Counted from the first letter of the stretch, positions 36,093 through 43,751 are shown. The stretch is 64,000 nt of DNA from Parvibaculum sp. (GCF_019635935.1 NZ_JAHBYN010000001.1:2415501-2479500); one strand, 5' to 3'. Notes: generated by a model from the letters alone, not told the origin. Numbers and translations: made by a program.

Positions 36093-36575
36093 GTGGACGA
36101 ATATTTCCATGTGATTGTGCGGTTGCAAGCTAAGCCGTCACCGGTTTTTCTTTTCGGCGATCTTTCCGAACGCGAGTTGCAGCGCCGCTTCGTTCGGCCT
36201 TATCAAATGGGCAAGGTCATTGTGAAGGGCAACGAACTTGTTGACCTAGATAAAGTGTCATCAGTCGAAATCATTCGGACAGACAAGAACAAGGAAACGT
36301 GTCTTCGTGAGCTTCAAATGGCCAGTGAGCGGCGCTACCAAGAAATGAATGCAGATTCTCACCGAACGGGAGCTATTTTTCTGCAACTGGGCTCTGGTAA
36401 CGAAGATGAAGACATCGTCGAGGCGGGCGAGGATGTAACTACGCGCTACATCAATGAAGGGCCAGGTAATGGGACCGGCTTTCTCACGTTGAAAGACCTT
36501 CTGAACAACGGCTGGGTTGTGGGATTGGGAACAGGCATCATTCTGGCAATCTTGGGAGCATTGTTCGCGACGTAG
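36093..36575 (+). CDS. Small protein with C-terminal membrane anchor, possible effector
   Basis: A 160-aa protein of unknown function. GTG 36093 is chosen because AAGGAG lies 6 bases upstream. The N-terminal half (residues 3-64) reads FHVIVRLQAK, DLSERELQRRFVRPYQMGK and LDKVSSVEIIRTD. This DLSxxELxxRFVxPYxxG pattern recalls, from memory, a domain at the N-terminus of predicted nucleotide-binding and TIR-like effector proteins. A charged middle region is followed by one membrane helix at residues 140-158 (WVVGLGTGIILAILGALFA). Codon use is less GC-biased than in the core. It is divergent from the HEPN gene with a 116-base shared control region. Confidence 0.7.
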   Translation: MDEYFHVIVRLQAKPSPVFLFGDLSERELQRRFVRPYQMGKVIVKGNELVDLDKVSSVEIIRTDKNKETCLRELQMASERRYQEMNADSHRTGAIFLQLGSGNEDEDIVEAGEDVTTRYINEGPGNGTGFLTLKDLLNNGWVVGLGTGIILAILGALFAT

Positions 36576-36605
36576 TGCGCCATGCAATGGATCGGAGATT
36601 TTGAA

Positions 36606-36845
36606 ATGGTCAGCCGTTCTAGTCGGTGTCCAGCCCACGATTGCAACCGTGGTGCGTCACGCCAGATCAAGTTCAGTAGAGATGTTTTGGAAAGGGCCGG
36701 CGTCGTAGGCAACTGGCTTGATCGCGCGCTACGCTGTAGTTATTGCGGAACGGTCTACACCGTGGAGTCGACCGGAGCTGTCATTCACGGATATTGGGAT
36801 AGTATTCTGGGTGTTGGCTGGAAAGAGGCGAAAGACGGCGCTTAG
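36606..36845 (+). CDS. Small putative zinc-binding protein
   Basis: A 79-aa protein with CPAHDC (residues 8-13) and CSYCGTVY (about residues 44-51), a Cys4 arrangement that could bind one zinc ion. ATG 36606 has CGGAG 8 bases upstream; an in-frame ATG at 36582 lacks a ribosome site. It follows the membrane-anchored protein gene by 30 bases in the same direction, so the two are probably co-transcribed. Function unknown. Confidence 0.55.
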   Translation: MVSRSSRCPAHDCNRGASRQIKFSRDVLERAGVVGNWLDRALRCSYCGTVYTVESTGAVIHGYWDSILGVGWKEAKDGA

Positions 36846-36887
36846 GCTGACCACAAGCTGCAGCGCTGCCGCGTCCCTCCCCCTCTC

Positions 36888-36956
36888 ACCTGATACCCGT
36901 TTATCCGCGTATCAAGCATCGTCTCGGTATGGTACCGCCGTGTGTCTTCGCCGATT
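36888..36956 (-). pseudogene. Second, decayed copy of the tetR 3' tail
   Basis: This stretch aligns without gaps to the tetR 3' end at about 37273-37336 but with many substitutions. The minus strand still spells DTRRYHTETMLDTRINGY, compared with ETRRRYTETVLDTLMNGY in TetR. It is more diverged than the copy at 35298, suggesting an older or more distant origin. It has no complete reading frame of its own. Confidence 0.65.
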
Positions 36957-37041
36957 CGCACTCTTCGTGACTGCCATGCTCACGATTGTGGATGATATCG
37001 GAAGTAGGTATTGTTGTGACCGGCTTAGATGGGGTCAATTC

Positions 37042-37236
37042 ATGCCGAGACTTCGATCGTCGCGTTGTATTGTGTGCGGAAAAACAGAAAGCCTCTCAGC
37101 CAACGCACGAATTTGTACGAAATGTAAACTTCTTTCTCCGGCCGAAAAGAAAGCCCGGCGTTCTCGCCGTAAACCTGCACGCAAGAGTGTGTGGACAGTT
37201 TCTGGGGGGCTTCCGAGCCTCGGCAAACGACACTAG
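37042..37236 (+). CDS. Small zinc-ribbon protein
   Basis: A 64-aa basic protein with CIVCGKTESLSANARICTKC, a C-x2-C-x12-C-x2-C zinc-ribbon pattern, followed by a Lys/Arg-rich tail (AEKKARRSRRKPARK) that could bind nucleic acid. The ribosome site is weak, and the frame is short, so coding status rests mainly on the conserved-looking Cys spacing. It ends 8 bases before the attR-like repeat. No function assigned. Confidence 0.45.
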   Translation: MPRLRSSRCIVCGKTESLSANARICTKCKLLSPAEKKARRSRRKPARKSVWTVSGGLPSLGKRH

Positions 37237-37244
37237 ACTCAATG

Positions 37245-37268
37245 CGTTCCGGGCGCACCACTTCACCC
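37245..37268 (+). repeat. attR-like direct repeat of the tRNA-Arg 3' end
   Basis: Identical over 24 bases to 34335-34358. It marks the right end of the accessory segment. The stop codon of tetR (minus strand, 37263-37265) lies inside this repeat, so integration here also decides the last codon of tetR. Confidence 0.8.
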
Positions 37269-37907
37269 CTTCGCCAGATACCCGTTCATCAGCGTGTCGA
37301 GCACCGTCTCGGTGTAGCGCCGCCGCGTCTCGTCATCGAGCTTGTCGATGCCATGCGCGTGCTTGAGCACGGTCGGGTTGGCGAAGATGTGTTCGCAGGC
37401 GCCGAGTGCCGCCAGATAAAAGAGCGTCGGATCGAGCGGGCGGATCGTGCCGTCCTTCGCCCCTTCCTCCATCAGCTCTTTCGCGGTCAGCGTCAGCGGC
37501 ACGACGAAAAATTCGGCGATCTCGCGCGCCGCGCCGCTGCTCGCGTCGCGCATCAGCGCGCCGAGCAGCCGGTAGAGATAGGGATAGCGGAAAAAGGTGC
37601 GGATGACGCCGGCGAGGTGGCGGCGCAGTTTCTCGGCCGGCGGAATATCGAGGCTCATCAGCCGGTCGAGCTCGTCGAGCGCCGTCGCCGCGTCGCGCTT
37701 GGCGAGCGCCAGCAGCAGGCCTTCCTTGCCGCCGAAATAATAGCTGACCAGCGCGACGTTGACCTCGGCTCGCGCGGCGATCTCGGCCAGCGGCACGTCG
37801 ATCGACTGCCGCTCGCCCATCAGCGCGCCTGCCGCGTCGAGCAACTGCCCCCGCGCCGAAGGCCGTTCCGGCGCCGCCCGTGCCTTGTTTTTTGCCTGCG
37901 GCTCCAC
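37263..37907 (-). CDS. TetR-family transcriptional regulator
   Basis: A 214-aa repressor-type protein. The N-terminal HTH reads RGQLLDAAGALMGERQ, VPLAEIAARAEVNVALVSYYFGGKEGLL. The ligand-binding C-terminal domain has FFRYPYLYRLLGALMRD and ends in the LDTLMNGYLAKG tail that is duplicated in the neighbouring island. The start is GTG 37907, behind a strong AAGGAGGA. It is divergent from thiolase–MerR–aldehyde dehydrogenase, with tandem 20-base repeats between them as probable operators. Its 3' end forms the core-side border of the tRNA-Arg island. Confidence 0.9.
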   Translation of the reverse strand: MEPQAKNKARAAPERPSARGQLLDAAGALMGERQSIDVPLAEIAARAEVNVALVSYYFGGKEGLLLALAKRDAATALDELDRLMSLDIPPAEKLRRHLAGVIRTFFRYPYLYRLLGALMRDASSGAAREIAEFFVVPLTLTAKELMEEGAKDGTIRPLDPTLFYLAALGACEHIFANPTVLKHAHGIDKLDDETRRRYTETVLDTLMNGYLAKG

Positions 37908-37936
37908 CGGTCCTCCTTGCGCTTCCGTGTTTTTCG

Positions 37937-37976
37937 ATTTAAATACTCGTTTAAGAAATTAAATACGCCATTAAGG
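37937..37976. promoter_or_regulatory. Two tandem 20-base operator-like repeats
   Basis: TTAAATAC occurs at 37939 and 37959, exactly 20 bases apart. Each begins a half-palindromic unit: TTAAA-N6-TTTAA in the first, TTAA-N8-TTAA in the second. The AT-rich block lies in the 130 bases between the divergent tetR and thiolase starts, the expected place for a TetR operator. Confidence 0.55.
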
Positions 37977-38037
37977 CAGGCCGCGCAAGCGAGCCCCGCC
38001 GTTCAAAATGGCAGCCACACAGGAAGGAACGAACAAA

Positions 38038-39282
38038 GTGAGCGAAGCCTGGATCATCGACGCAGTACGCACCCCCCGCGGCATCGGCAAGGTGGGGAAG
38101 GGCGCGCTCGCCCATCTGCATCCGCAGCATCTGGCCCGCACGGTGCTGGCGGCGCTCGCAAAGCGCAACGATCTCAACACCGCCGAAGTCGATGACGTGC
38201 TCTGGGGCACCTCCTCGCAGCGCGGCGCGCAGGGCGGCGACATGGGCCGCATGGCCGCCCTCGACGCCGGCTACGACATCCGCGCCTCCGGCGTCACGCT
38301 CGACCGCTTCTGCGGCTCGGGCATCACGACGGTCAATCTCGGCGCCGCGCAGATCATGTCTGGCATGGAAGATCTCGTCATCGCCGGCGGCACCGAAATG
38401 ATGAGCTACACCTCCGCCACCGCCGACCCGAAGACGCCGCCGATGATGGATGCCGGCAATCTGCATCTGAGGAAGCAGCATCCGCAGTCGCAGCAGGGCG
38501 TCTGCGCCGACGCGATCGCCACCATGGAAGGCATCGACCGCAAAGCGGTCGACGAACTGGCGCTGGTCTCGCAGCAGCGCGCCGCGAAAGCCATCGCGGA
38601 AGGCCGGTTCAACAAATCGCTGGTCGCGGTCTACAATGACGACGGCTCGGTCGCGCTCGACAAGGAAGAATTCCCGCGTCCGCAGACGACCATGGAAGGC
38701 CTCTCGGCCCTCAAGGCCTCCTTCGAAGTCTGGGCCGGCATTCCGGTCGACGCCGAAGGCACCACCTATGGCGATCTGATCCGTCAGAAATATCCGGACC
38801 TCAAGACCTTCAACCACATCCACCATGCCGGCAACTCGTCGGGCGTGGTCGATGGCGCCGCAGCGATCCTGCTGGCCTCGCCGGCCTACGCCAAGAAGAA
38901 CGGCTTGAAGCCGCGCGCCCGCATCGTCGCCACCGCCAATATGGGCGATTGCCCGACGCTGATGCTGAACGCGCCGGTCCCGGCCGCGAAGAAGGTGCTC
39001 GAAAAGGCCGGCCTCAAGATCGGGGACATCGACCTCTTCGAAATCAACGAAGCCTTCGCCGTCGTCGCCGAAAAATTCATCCGCGACCTGCGGCTCGACC
39101 GCGACAAGGTCAATGTGAACGGCGGTGCCTGCGCGCTCGGCCACCCGATCGGCGCCACGGGTTCGATCCTGATCGGCACCATCGTCGACGAACTTGAGCG
39201 CCAGGACAAGCGCTACGGCCTCGTCACCATGTGCGCCGCTGGCGGCATGGCGCCAGCCATCATCGTCGAACGTATGCAGTAA
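38038..39282 (+). CDS. Acetyl-CoA acyltransferase (thiolase)
   Basis: A 414-aa thiolase, which either condenses two acetyl-CoA or cleaves 3-ketoacyl-CoA. The nucleophilic Cys is in LDRFCGSGITTV (about residue 91). The second active-site region is HHAGNSSGVVDGAAAILL, and the C-terminus has the EINEAFAVV and GGACALGHPIGATGS motifs. The start is taken at GTG 38038, behind AGGAAGG; ATG 38008 upstream has no ribosome site. It heads an apparent operon with a MerR regulator and an aldehyde dehydrogenase, with 28-29 base gaps. The context suggests fatty or branched acyl-CoA breakdown. Confidence 0.92.
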   Translation: MSEAWIIDAVRTPRGIGKVGKGALAHLHPQHLARTVLAALAKRNDLNTAEVDDVLWGTSSQRGAQGGDMGRMAALDAGYDIRASGVTLDRFCGSGITTVNLGAAQIMSGMEDLVIAGGTEMMSYTSATADPKTPPMMDAGNLHLRKQHPQSQQGVCADAIATMEGIDRKAVDELALVSQQRAAKAIAEGRFNKSLVAVYNDDGSVALDKEEFPRPQTTMEGLSALKASFEVWAGIPVDAEGTTYGDLIRQKYPDLKTFNHIHHAGNSSGVVDGAAAILLASPAYAKKNGLKPRARIVATANMGDCPTLMLNAPVPAAKKVLEKAGLKIGDIDLFEINEAFAVVAEKFIRDLRLDRDKVNVNGGACALGHPIGATGSILIGTIVDELERQDKRYGLVTMCAAGGMAPAIIVERMQ

Positions 39283-39311
39283 CTCTTGAAAAACATCCGG
39301 GAGGTTCCGGC

Positions 39312-39740
39312 ATGACCTACACGATCACAGATCTCGCGACCGAATTCGGCGTCACCCCGCGCGCGCTTCGTTTCTACGAGGAGAAGGGCATGCTCGCGCC
39401 CGAGCGCCGCGGTCAGGCCCGGCTTTATTCGAAGCGCGACCGCGCCCGCCTGAAGCTGATCCTCAACGGTCGCGACGTCGGCTTGACGCTCTACGAAATC
39501 CGCACGATCCTCGACCTCTATGACGGCGACGCGGAAGGCACGGCCCGGCAATATCGTCATGCGCTCGGCATTTTCCGCCGCCGCATGGAGGCGGTGAAGA
39601 AGCTGCGCGACGAAGCGGAGGCGCAGCTCGCGAAACTCGAAACCGCCTGCCGCGATTTCGAAGGCCGGTTGTCGCCGAAAGCGCCGAAGGACGACAGCGT
39701 CAAGCCGGTCGGGTCGAAGCACAAAACCCGCGCGGCGTAA
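39312..39740 (+). CDS. MerR-family transcriptional regulator
   Basis: A 142-aa regulator. The winged HTH is YTITDLATEFGVTPRALRFYEEKGML, followed by a MerR wing (RRGQARLYSKRDRARLKLIL) and a long dimerisation coiled coil (YRHALGIFRRRMEAVKKLRDEAEAQLAKLE). It has no C-terminal metal-binding Cys, so a metal sensor is unlikely. MerR proteins of this type (LiuR-like) often control leucine and acyl-CoA catabolic genes. The ATG at 39312 follows GGGAGG. It is placed between the thiolase and aldehyde dehydrogenase genes. Confidence 0.88.
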   Translation: MTYTITDLATEFGVTPRALRFYEEKGMLAPERRGQARLYSKRDRARLKLILNGRDVGLTLYEIRTILDLYDGDAEGTARQYRHALGIFRRRMEAVKKLRDEAEAQLAKLETACRDFEGRLSPKAPKDDSVKPVGSKHKTRAA

Positions 39741-39768
39741 TAACAAAAACTCCGGGGAGGAGAACGAG

Positions 39769-41172
39769 ATGAGCGCCTACAAGCTTTTGATCGGCGGCAA
39801 GCTGGTTGCCGGCGACATGACGATGGATGTCGTCAACCCGGCGACCGAGGAAGTGCTGGCGAAAGCCCCGCGCGCTTCCGAGGCGCAGTTGAACCAGGCC
39901 GTCGCCGCCGCGAAAGCCGCCTTTCCGGCGTGGGCGAAAACACCCATCGCCGAGCGCAAGCAGGCGCTGCTGAAAATCGCCGACGTCATCGAGGCGAACG
40001 GTGCGGAGCTCGCGCGTCTCTTGACCCAGGAACAGGGCAAGCCGATCGGCGATGCCACCGGCGAGGTCTACGGCACCGCCGCCTTCTTCCGCTATTTCAC
40101 GATGCTCGATCTGCCGATCAAAGTGATCGAGGACAGCGAAGGCAAGAAGGTCGAGGCGCACCGGAAGCCCCTCGGCGTCATCGGCGCCATCGTGCCGTGG
40201 AACTTCCCGCTGATCCTGATGGCCTTCAAGCTGCCGCCGGCGCTCCTCGCCGGCAACACGGTGGTCCTGAAACCCGCCCCGACAACGCCGCTGACCTCGC
40301 TGAAACTCGGCGAACTGATCGCCGGCATCCTGCCCGCCGGCGTCCTCAACATCGTGACCGACGCCAACGATCTCGGCGCCGCGCTGACCGCGCATCCCGA
40401 TGTGCGGAAAATTTCCTTCACCGGCTCCACCGCCACCGGCGCGAAAGTCATGGCGGGCGCCGCCGGCCTCCTGAAGCGCATCACGCTGGAGCTTGGCGGC
40501 AACGATGCCGGCATCGTGCTCGACGACGTCAACCCGAAGGAAGCCGCGCCGAAGCTTTTCCAGAGCGCCTTCCAGAATTCGGGCCAGGTCTGCATCGCGA
40601 TGAAGCGGCTCTATGTGCACGAGTCGATCTACGACGAAATGTGTTCGGAGCTTGCGGCGCTGGCCGAAAACGCGGTCATCGGCGACGGGCTGGAGCAGGG
40701 CACGCAGCTCGGCCCGCTGCAGAACAAGATGCAGTTCGAAAAGGTCAAGGAACTGATCGAGGACGCGAAGAAAACCGGCAAGGTGATCGCCGGCGGCGGC
40801 GCGGTCGACAAGCCCGGCTATTTCATCCGCCCGACCATCGTCCGCGACATCACCGACGGCTCGCGCCTCGTCGACGAGGAGCAGTTCGGCCCGGTCCTGC
40901 CGGTCATCAAATATTCCGATCCGCAGGACGCCGTCGCCCGCGCCAACGCCTCGCCCTACGGCCTCGGCGGCTCGATCTGGTCGTCCGATCCGAAACGCGC
41001 CTACGACCTCGCGACGCAGATGTCGTCGGGCTCGGTCTGGATCAACAAACACGCCGACCTCGCCCCCAACATCCCCTTCGGCGGCGCCGGCATGTCGGGG
41101 CTCGGCTCCGAACTCGGCGAAGAAGGCCTGCTGGAGTTCACCCAGCTCCAGGTCATCAACATGGCGAAGTGA
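39769..41172 (+). CDS. NAD(P)-dependent aldehyde dehydrogenase
   Basis: A 467-aa enzyme of the ALDH superfamily. It has VPWNFPLILMAFKLPPALLAG (cofactor side), TGSTATGAKVM, catalytic Glu in LELGGNDAGIVLDD and nucleophile Cys in QNSGQVCIAMKRLYVH. The C-terminal EEQFGPVLPVIKY and SGSVWINKHADLAPNIPFGG follow. It resembles the semialdehyde and medium-chain aldehyde subgroups; the exact substrate is open. It follows merR by 28 bases and is preceded by GGGGAGGAG. Confidence 0.92.
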   Translation: MSAYKLLIGGKLVAGDMTMDVVNPATEEVLAKAPRASEAQLNQAVAAAKAAFPAWAKTPIAERKQALLKIADVIEANGAELARLLTQEQGKPIGDATGEVYGTAAFFRYFTMLDLPIKVIEDSEGKKVEAHRKPLGVIGAIVPWNFPLILMAFKLPPALLAGNTVVLKPAPTTPLTSLKLGELIAGILPAGVLNIVTDANDLGAALTAHPDVRKISFTGSTATGAKVMAGAAGLLKRITLELGGNDAGIVLDDVNPKEAAPKLFQSAFQNSGQVCIAMKRLYVHESIYDEMCSELAALAENAVIGDGLEQGTQLGPLQNKMQFEKVKELIEDAKKTGKVIAGGGAVDKPGYFIRPTIVRDITDGSRLVDEEQFGPVLPVIKYSDPQDAVARANASPYGLGGSIWSSDPKRAYDLATQMSSGSVWINKHADLAPNIPFGGAGMSGLGSELGEEGLLEFTQLQVINMAK

Positions 41173-41189
41173 TTTGGGGGTGAGGCGCG

Positions 41190-41245
41190 GTTTGCGGAAC
41201 GCAAACGGAAAGGTCCGGTGGACCTTTCCGGGCGCCGAACGCCCG
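41190..41245. terminator. Three consecutive hairpins between convergent genes
   Basis: GTTTGC/GCAAAC (41190-41206), an 11-bp perfect stem CGGAAAGGTCC/GGACCTTTCCG with loop GGT (41206-41230), and CGGGCG/CGCCCG (41229-41245) follow each other. They lie between the 3' ends of the aldehyde dehydrogenase and the converging reductase gene. No U-run follows, but a two-way transcription stop is the simplest role. The cluster could also be a dispersed repeat. Confidence 0.5.
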
Positions 41246-41303
41246 GAGCGATAGCGAAGGGCAGGGCGGCGAATGATGCTCCGCCTCAATTCACCCCGCG
41301 CCC

Positions 41304-42380
41304 CTAAACGCCTTCGATCGCCAGCCGGATGCCTTCCGCGTCGTAGAGCGCGGCGAGGCGGTTGAAGCCTTCCATCGTGAAGCCCGTCTCGGGCAATGCG
41401 GCGCCCGGTCCGAGCGGTGTTGGCCCAAGCCCCGCGACGCGCTCAAGCGCGTAAAGCGCGCCCACCGCGGTCAGATGCGACTGGCCTTGCGGATCGAATA
41501 TCGTCGCCCGCCGCGCCGCCTTGCGTCCGCCCGCTTCGCCGTCGACCTCGATGACGATTTCGTGCGGCGCGCCGGGGCCGGGCTTCGTCGCCGCGACCGC
41601 ATTCATGCCCGGCAGCTTCATCAGCAGGTCCCACAGTCCGAGCCGGATCAGGCGGCGCATGGCGCCGAGCGAATTGCCCTTATCGAGCCCGAGCCGCACC
41701 CCGGCTTCGCTTGCGCCGTTCGCCAGCGCCAGCGTCACCACATCGCCCATGTTCATCCGGTAGACGGGCCGCGTCGCGCCCGAGGGAAAGCGCACCGCGC
41801 GGTCGTCCGACAGCGGCCCGACCTTCCGCCACGCGCCGTCGACGCGCGCGGTGAAGCCCTGCGACATGCCGGCGCCCGCGCTCGCTGAATCGGGCCCCAT
41901 CTTGTCGCCGGTGTAATAAAGGATCGACATGTCCACACGGGCGACGCTGTCGAGACCCTGCGCCAGCCGCTTTGCGACGACGGCCGGCCCGCCCGCCATC
42001 CAGTGCGAGGTGAACAGCATCGGCGCGGCAGGCGCGTGGAGCGCCGCCGCCGCAAGCCCGCGCAGCTGCGCATCGAGCCCGCGCGTGATGTCCATATAGG
42101 CAATGCCGCGCCGCGCCGCTTCGTTCAGCAAATGATCGTCGTTTTCATGGATGAAGACGCCAACAGCGTCGATCCCGTCGATTTCCCTCAGCGGCGAAGG
42201 CTGCGTCACGTCGATCGCGGCGGCGCGCGCATTTCCGAGTTCGGCGGCGAGTTTTGCCGCTTCCGCTTCGCGCCGCCCGCCGATCAGGATCTCGGTGTCC
42301 GGATGGTGCTTCCGCAGAAGCCGCGCCACCTGCGCCCCCACCACGCCATATCCGCCCGCCAGCAGCACCCGCTTCGCCAT
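41304..42380 (-). CDS. Saccharopine dehydrogenase-like NAD(P)-binding protein
   Basis: A 358-aa protein with an N-terminal Rossmann fold (RVLLAGGYGVVGAQVARLL, then ILIGGRREAEAAKLAAEL) of the saccharopine dehydrogenase/trans-acting enoyl reductase group. The rest has no motif I can tie to a substrate. ATG 42380 follows GGAGGA. It is divergent from a TetR gene, and the perfect inverted repeat ATTGGTC-N4-GACCAAT between them is probably its operator. Similar sites precede the nearby acetyltransferase gene. Confidence 0.8.
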   Translation of the reverse strand: MAKRVLLAGGYGVVGAQVARLLRKHHPDTEILIGGRREAEAAKLAAELGNARAAAIDVTQPSPLREIDGIDAVGVFIHENDDHLLNEAARRGIAYMDITRGLDAQLRGLAAAALHAPAAPMLFTSHWMAGGPAVVAKRLAQGLDSVARVDMSILYYTGDKMGPDSASAGAGMSQGFTARVDGAWRKVGPLSDDRAVRFPSGATRPVYRMNMGDVVTLALANGASEAGVRLGLDKGNSLGAMRRLIRLGLWDLLMKLPGMNAVAATKPGPGAPHEIVIEVDGEAGGRKAARRATIFDPQGQSHLTAVGALYALERVAGLGPTPLGPGAALPETGFTMEGFNRLAALYDAEGIRLAIEGV

Positions 42381-42412
42381 GATTTCGTCCTCCGGTTTTG
42401 TCCTGACGGGAT

Positions 42413-42430
42413 ATTGGTCACAAGACCAAT
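42413..42430. promoter_or_regulatory. Palindromic operator between reductase and TetR genes
   Basis: ATTGGTC and GACCAAT, a perfect 7-bp inverted repeat with a 4-base spacer, lie midway in the 86-base divergent region. Two related sites lie at 43752 and 43804. The position and symmetry suggest the operator of the TetR protein encoded at 42467; the TGGTC/GACCA core also resembles FadR-type GntR sites, so another regulator is possible. Confidence 0.6.
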
Positions 42431-42466
42431 TTTGTCAATGGCCCGCCGCGCTGTAATCTGCACGCC

Positions 42467-43090
42467 ATGAAAAGTCAGACAGCCAACGCCGCCGAAGCCC
42501 CGCCCACCGAAAAGGGCGCGACGCGCCGCGAGGAAATTCTCGCCGCTGCCACCGCGCTTCTGCTGGAGCAGGGCTATGCGGGCTTTTCGGCGCGCGGCGT
42601 CGCGGCGCGGGCGGGCCTCCGGCTCAGCCACGTCCAGTATTATTTCGCGAGCCCGGCGGCGATCCTCGCCGAGCTGCTCGACCGTTTCGTGCGCCGCTAT
42701 GGCGAGGAAATCATGGCGCGTTTTGGCGCCGCGAAAGGGTCTAGTGAGCAGCGCCTCCACCGCGCGCTTGATTTCCTGCTGAACGACGAGGCCTACCGGC
42801 GCGACTGCGGCATCTTCATGATCGAGGTCGCGGGCTTCGCCGCGCGCGACAAGGTGATCGCGGCGGCGCTGACGCGCTATTACGACATCTATTTCGCGCT
42901 CTTCTCCGACATCGCGAAAACGCTGAACCCGGCACTCGCGCCGCGCGAGCGCGCCCGCCGCGCCCGTCAATGCATCGCCCTGATCGAGGGCATGTCGATC
43001 ACGCGCCCGCATATGGGCGAGGCGGGCGACGCGGATTTCAATGCGCGCGAGGCGACCCGCGCCATCATGCGCCTGCTCTCGCGCGAATAG
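42467..43090 (+). CDS. TetR-family transcriptional regulator
   Basis: A 207-aa regulator. The HTH reads REEILAAATALLLEQGYAGFSARGVAARAGLRLSHVQYYFASPAAILAELL, with the usual YYF before helix 4. The C-terminal domain is helical, and its ligand is unknown. It is divergent from the saccharopine-dehydrogenase-like gene and convergent with the GNAT gene, and both of those carry ATTGGTC-type palindromes in their promoters, so it may be their shared repressor and autoregulated. Confidence 0.88.
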   Translation: MKSQTANAAEAPPTEKGATRREEILAAATALLLEQGYAGFSARGVAARAGLRLSHVQYYFASPAAILAELLDRFVRRYGEEIMARFGAAKGSSEQRLHRALDFLLNDEAYRRDCGIFMIEVAGFAARDKVIAAALTRYYDIYFALFSDIAKTLNPALAPRERARRARQCIALIEGMSITRPHMGEAGDADFNAREATRAIMRLLSRE

Positions 43091-43097
43091 TCCGCCC

Positions 43098-43736
43098 TCA
43101 GAGCCGCAGCATCATCCGCAACTCCATCGCAAGCCCGTGTTGGCGGCAGGGGATCGGCGTCACCGTCTCGGCCATCGGTTCGAAGCCCATCGCCCGGTAA
43201 AGACCCACCGCCGGATTGTCCGACATCACATCGAGATGCACCCGCGAAAAGCCCCGTGCCCTGGCTCGCGCGATTTCGTGTTCCATCAGCGCGCGCCCCG
43301 CGCCGCGTCCGCGCGCGGCTTCCGGCACCGAGACGACAATGATGTAGCTGCAATCTTCCGGCACATGCGGGTTCATGAAGCTCGCAATCTCGGCGCGCGC
43401 CGCGAGCCCGCGAATATCGGCTTCCGTCGCGCGGCCCTCGTCCACAAGCGCCAGCGCCACCGGCCAGACTGCATCCTTCAGCTTGTAGTGGTCGGGCCCG
43501 TCATGCGAGATCAGCACGCCGCGAAAGATGCCGTCCTCGAAAGCGAGCACGGATTGTTGATGCGAAAAAAAATTGTCGGGCGCTTCCCATGCCGCCGCGA
43601 TGAAGGGATCGCAGAGCTGCCGCCCGCCGAAAATATAGTCATAGGATTGCGGCCCCGTCGCATGCACGAGGTCCGGGATGTGGGGCGCGGCCGCCGCCAC
43701 GCGCGCACCCTCCGCCTTCACGATCTCGATTGTCAT
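43098..43736 (-). CDS. GNAT-family N-acetyltransferase
   Basis: A 212-aa acetyl-CoA-dependent transferase. The acetyl-CoA-binding signature is VSVPEAARGRGAGRALMEHEI (R/Q-x-x-G-x-G/A), followed by HLDVMSDNPAVGLYRAMGFEP, the conserved strand-5 and helix-4 region. The start at 43736 is chosen for the GGGGAGG just upstream; an earlier ATG at 43760 would lie within the palindromic operator at 43752. Substrate unknown. It converges on the TetR gene with only 7 bases between stops. Confidence 0.85.
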   Translation of the reverse strand: MTIEIVKAEGARVAAAAPHIPDLVHATGPQSYDYIFGGRQLCDPFIAAAWEAPDNFFSHQQSVLAFEDGIFRGVLISHDGPDHYKLKDAVWPVALALVDEGRATEADIRGLAARAEIASFMNPHVPEDCSYIIVVSVPEAARGRGAGRALMEHEIARARARGFSRVHLDVMSDNPAVGLYRAMGFEPMAETVTPIPCRQHGLAMELRMMLRL

Positions 43737-43751
43737 CGCGCGCCTCCCCAT

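Noticed and set aside
34351..37244. Prophage or complete integrative element
   Set aside because: No integrase, replication or structural phage gene is visible. Only end repeats and cargo remain.
36986..37366. Open plus-strand frame crossing the right att repeat into tetR
   Set aside because: It overlaps tetR antisense, lacks a ribosome site, and the better frame here is the 64-aa zinc ribbon.
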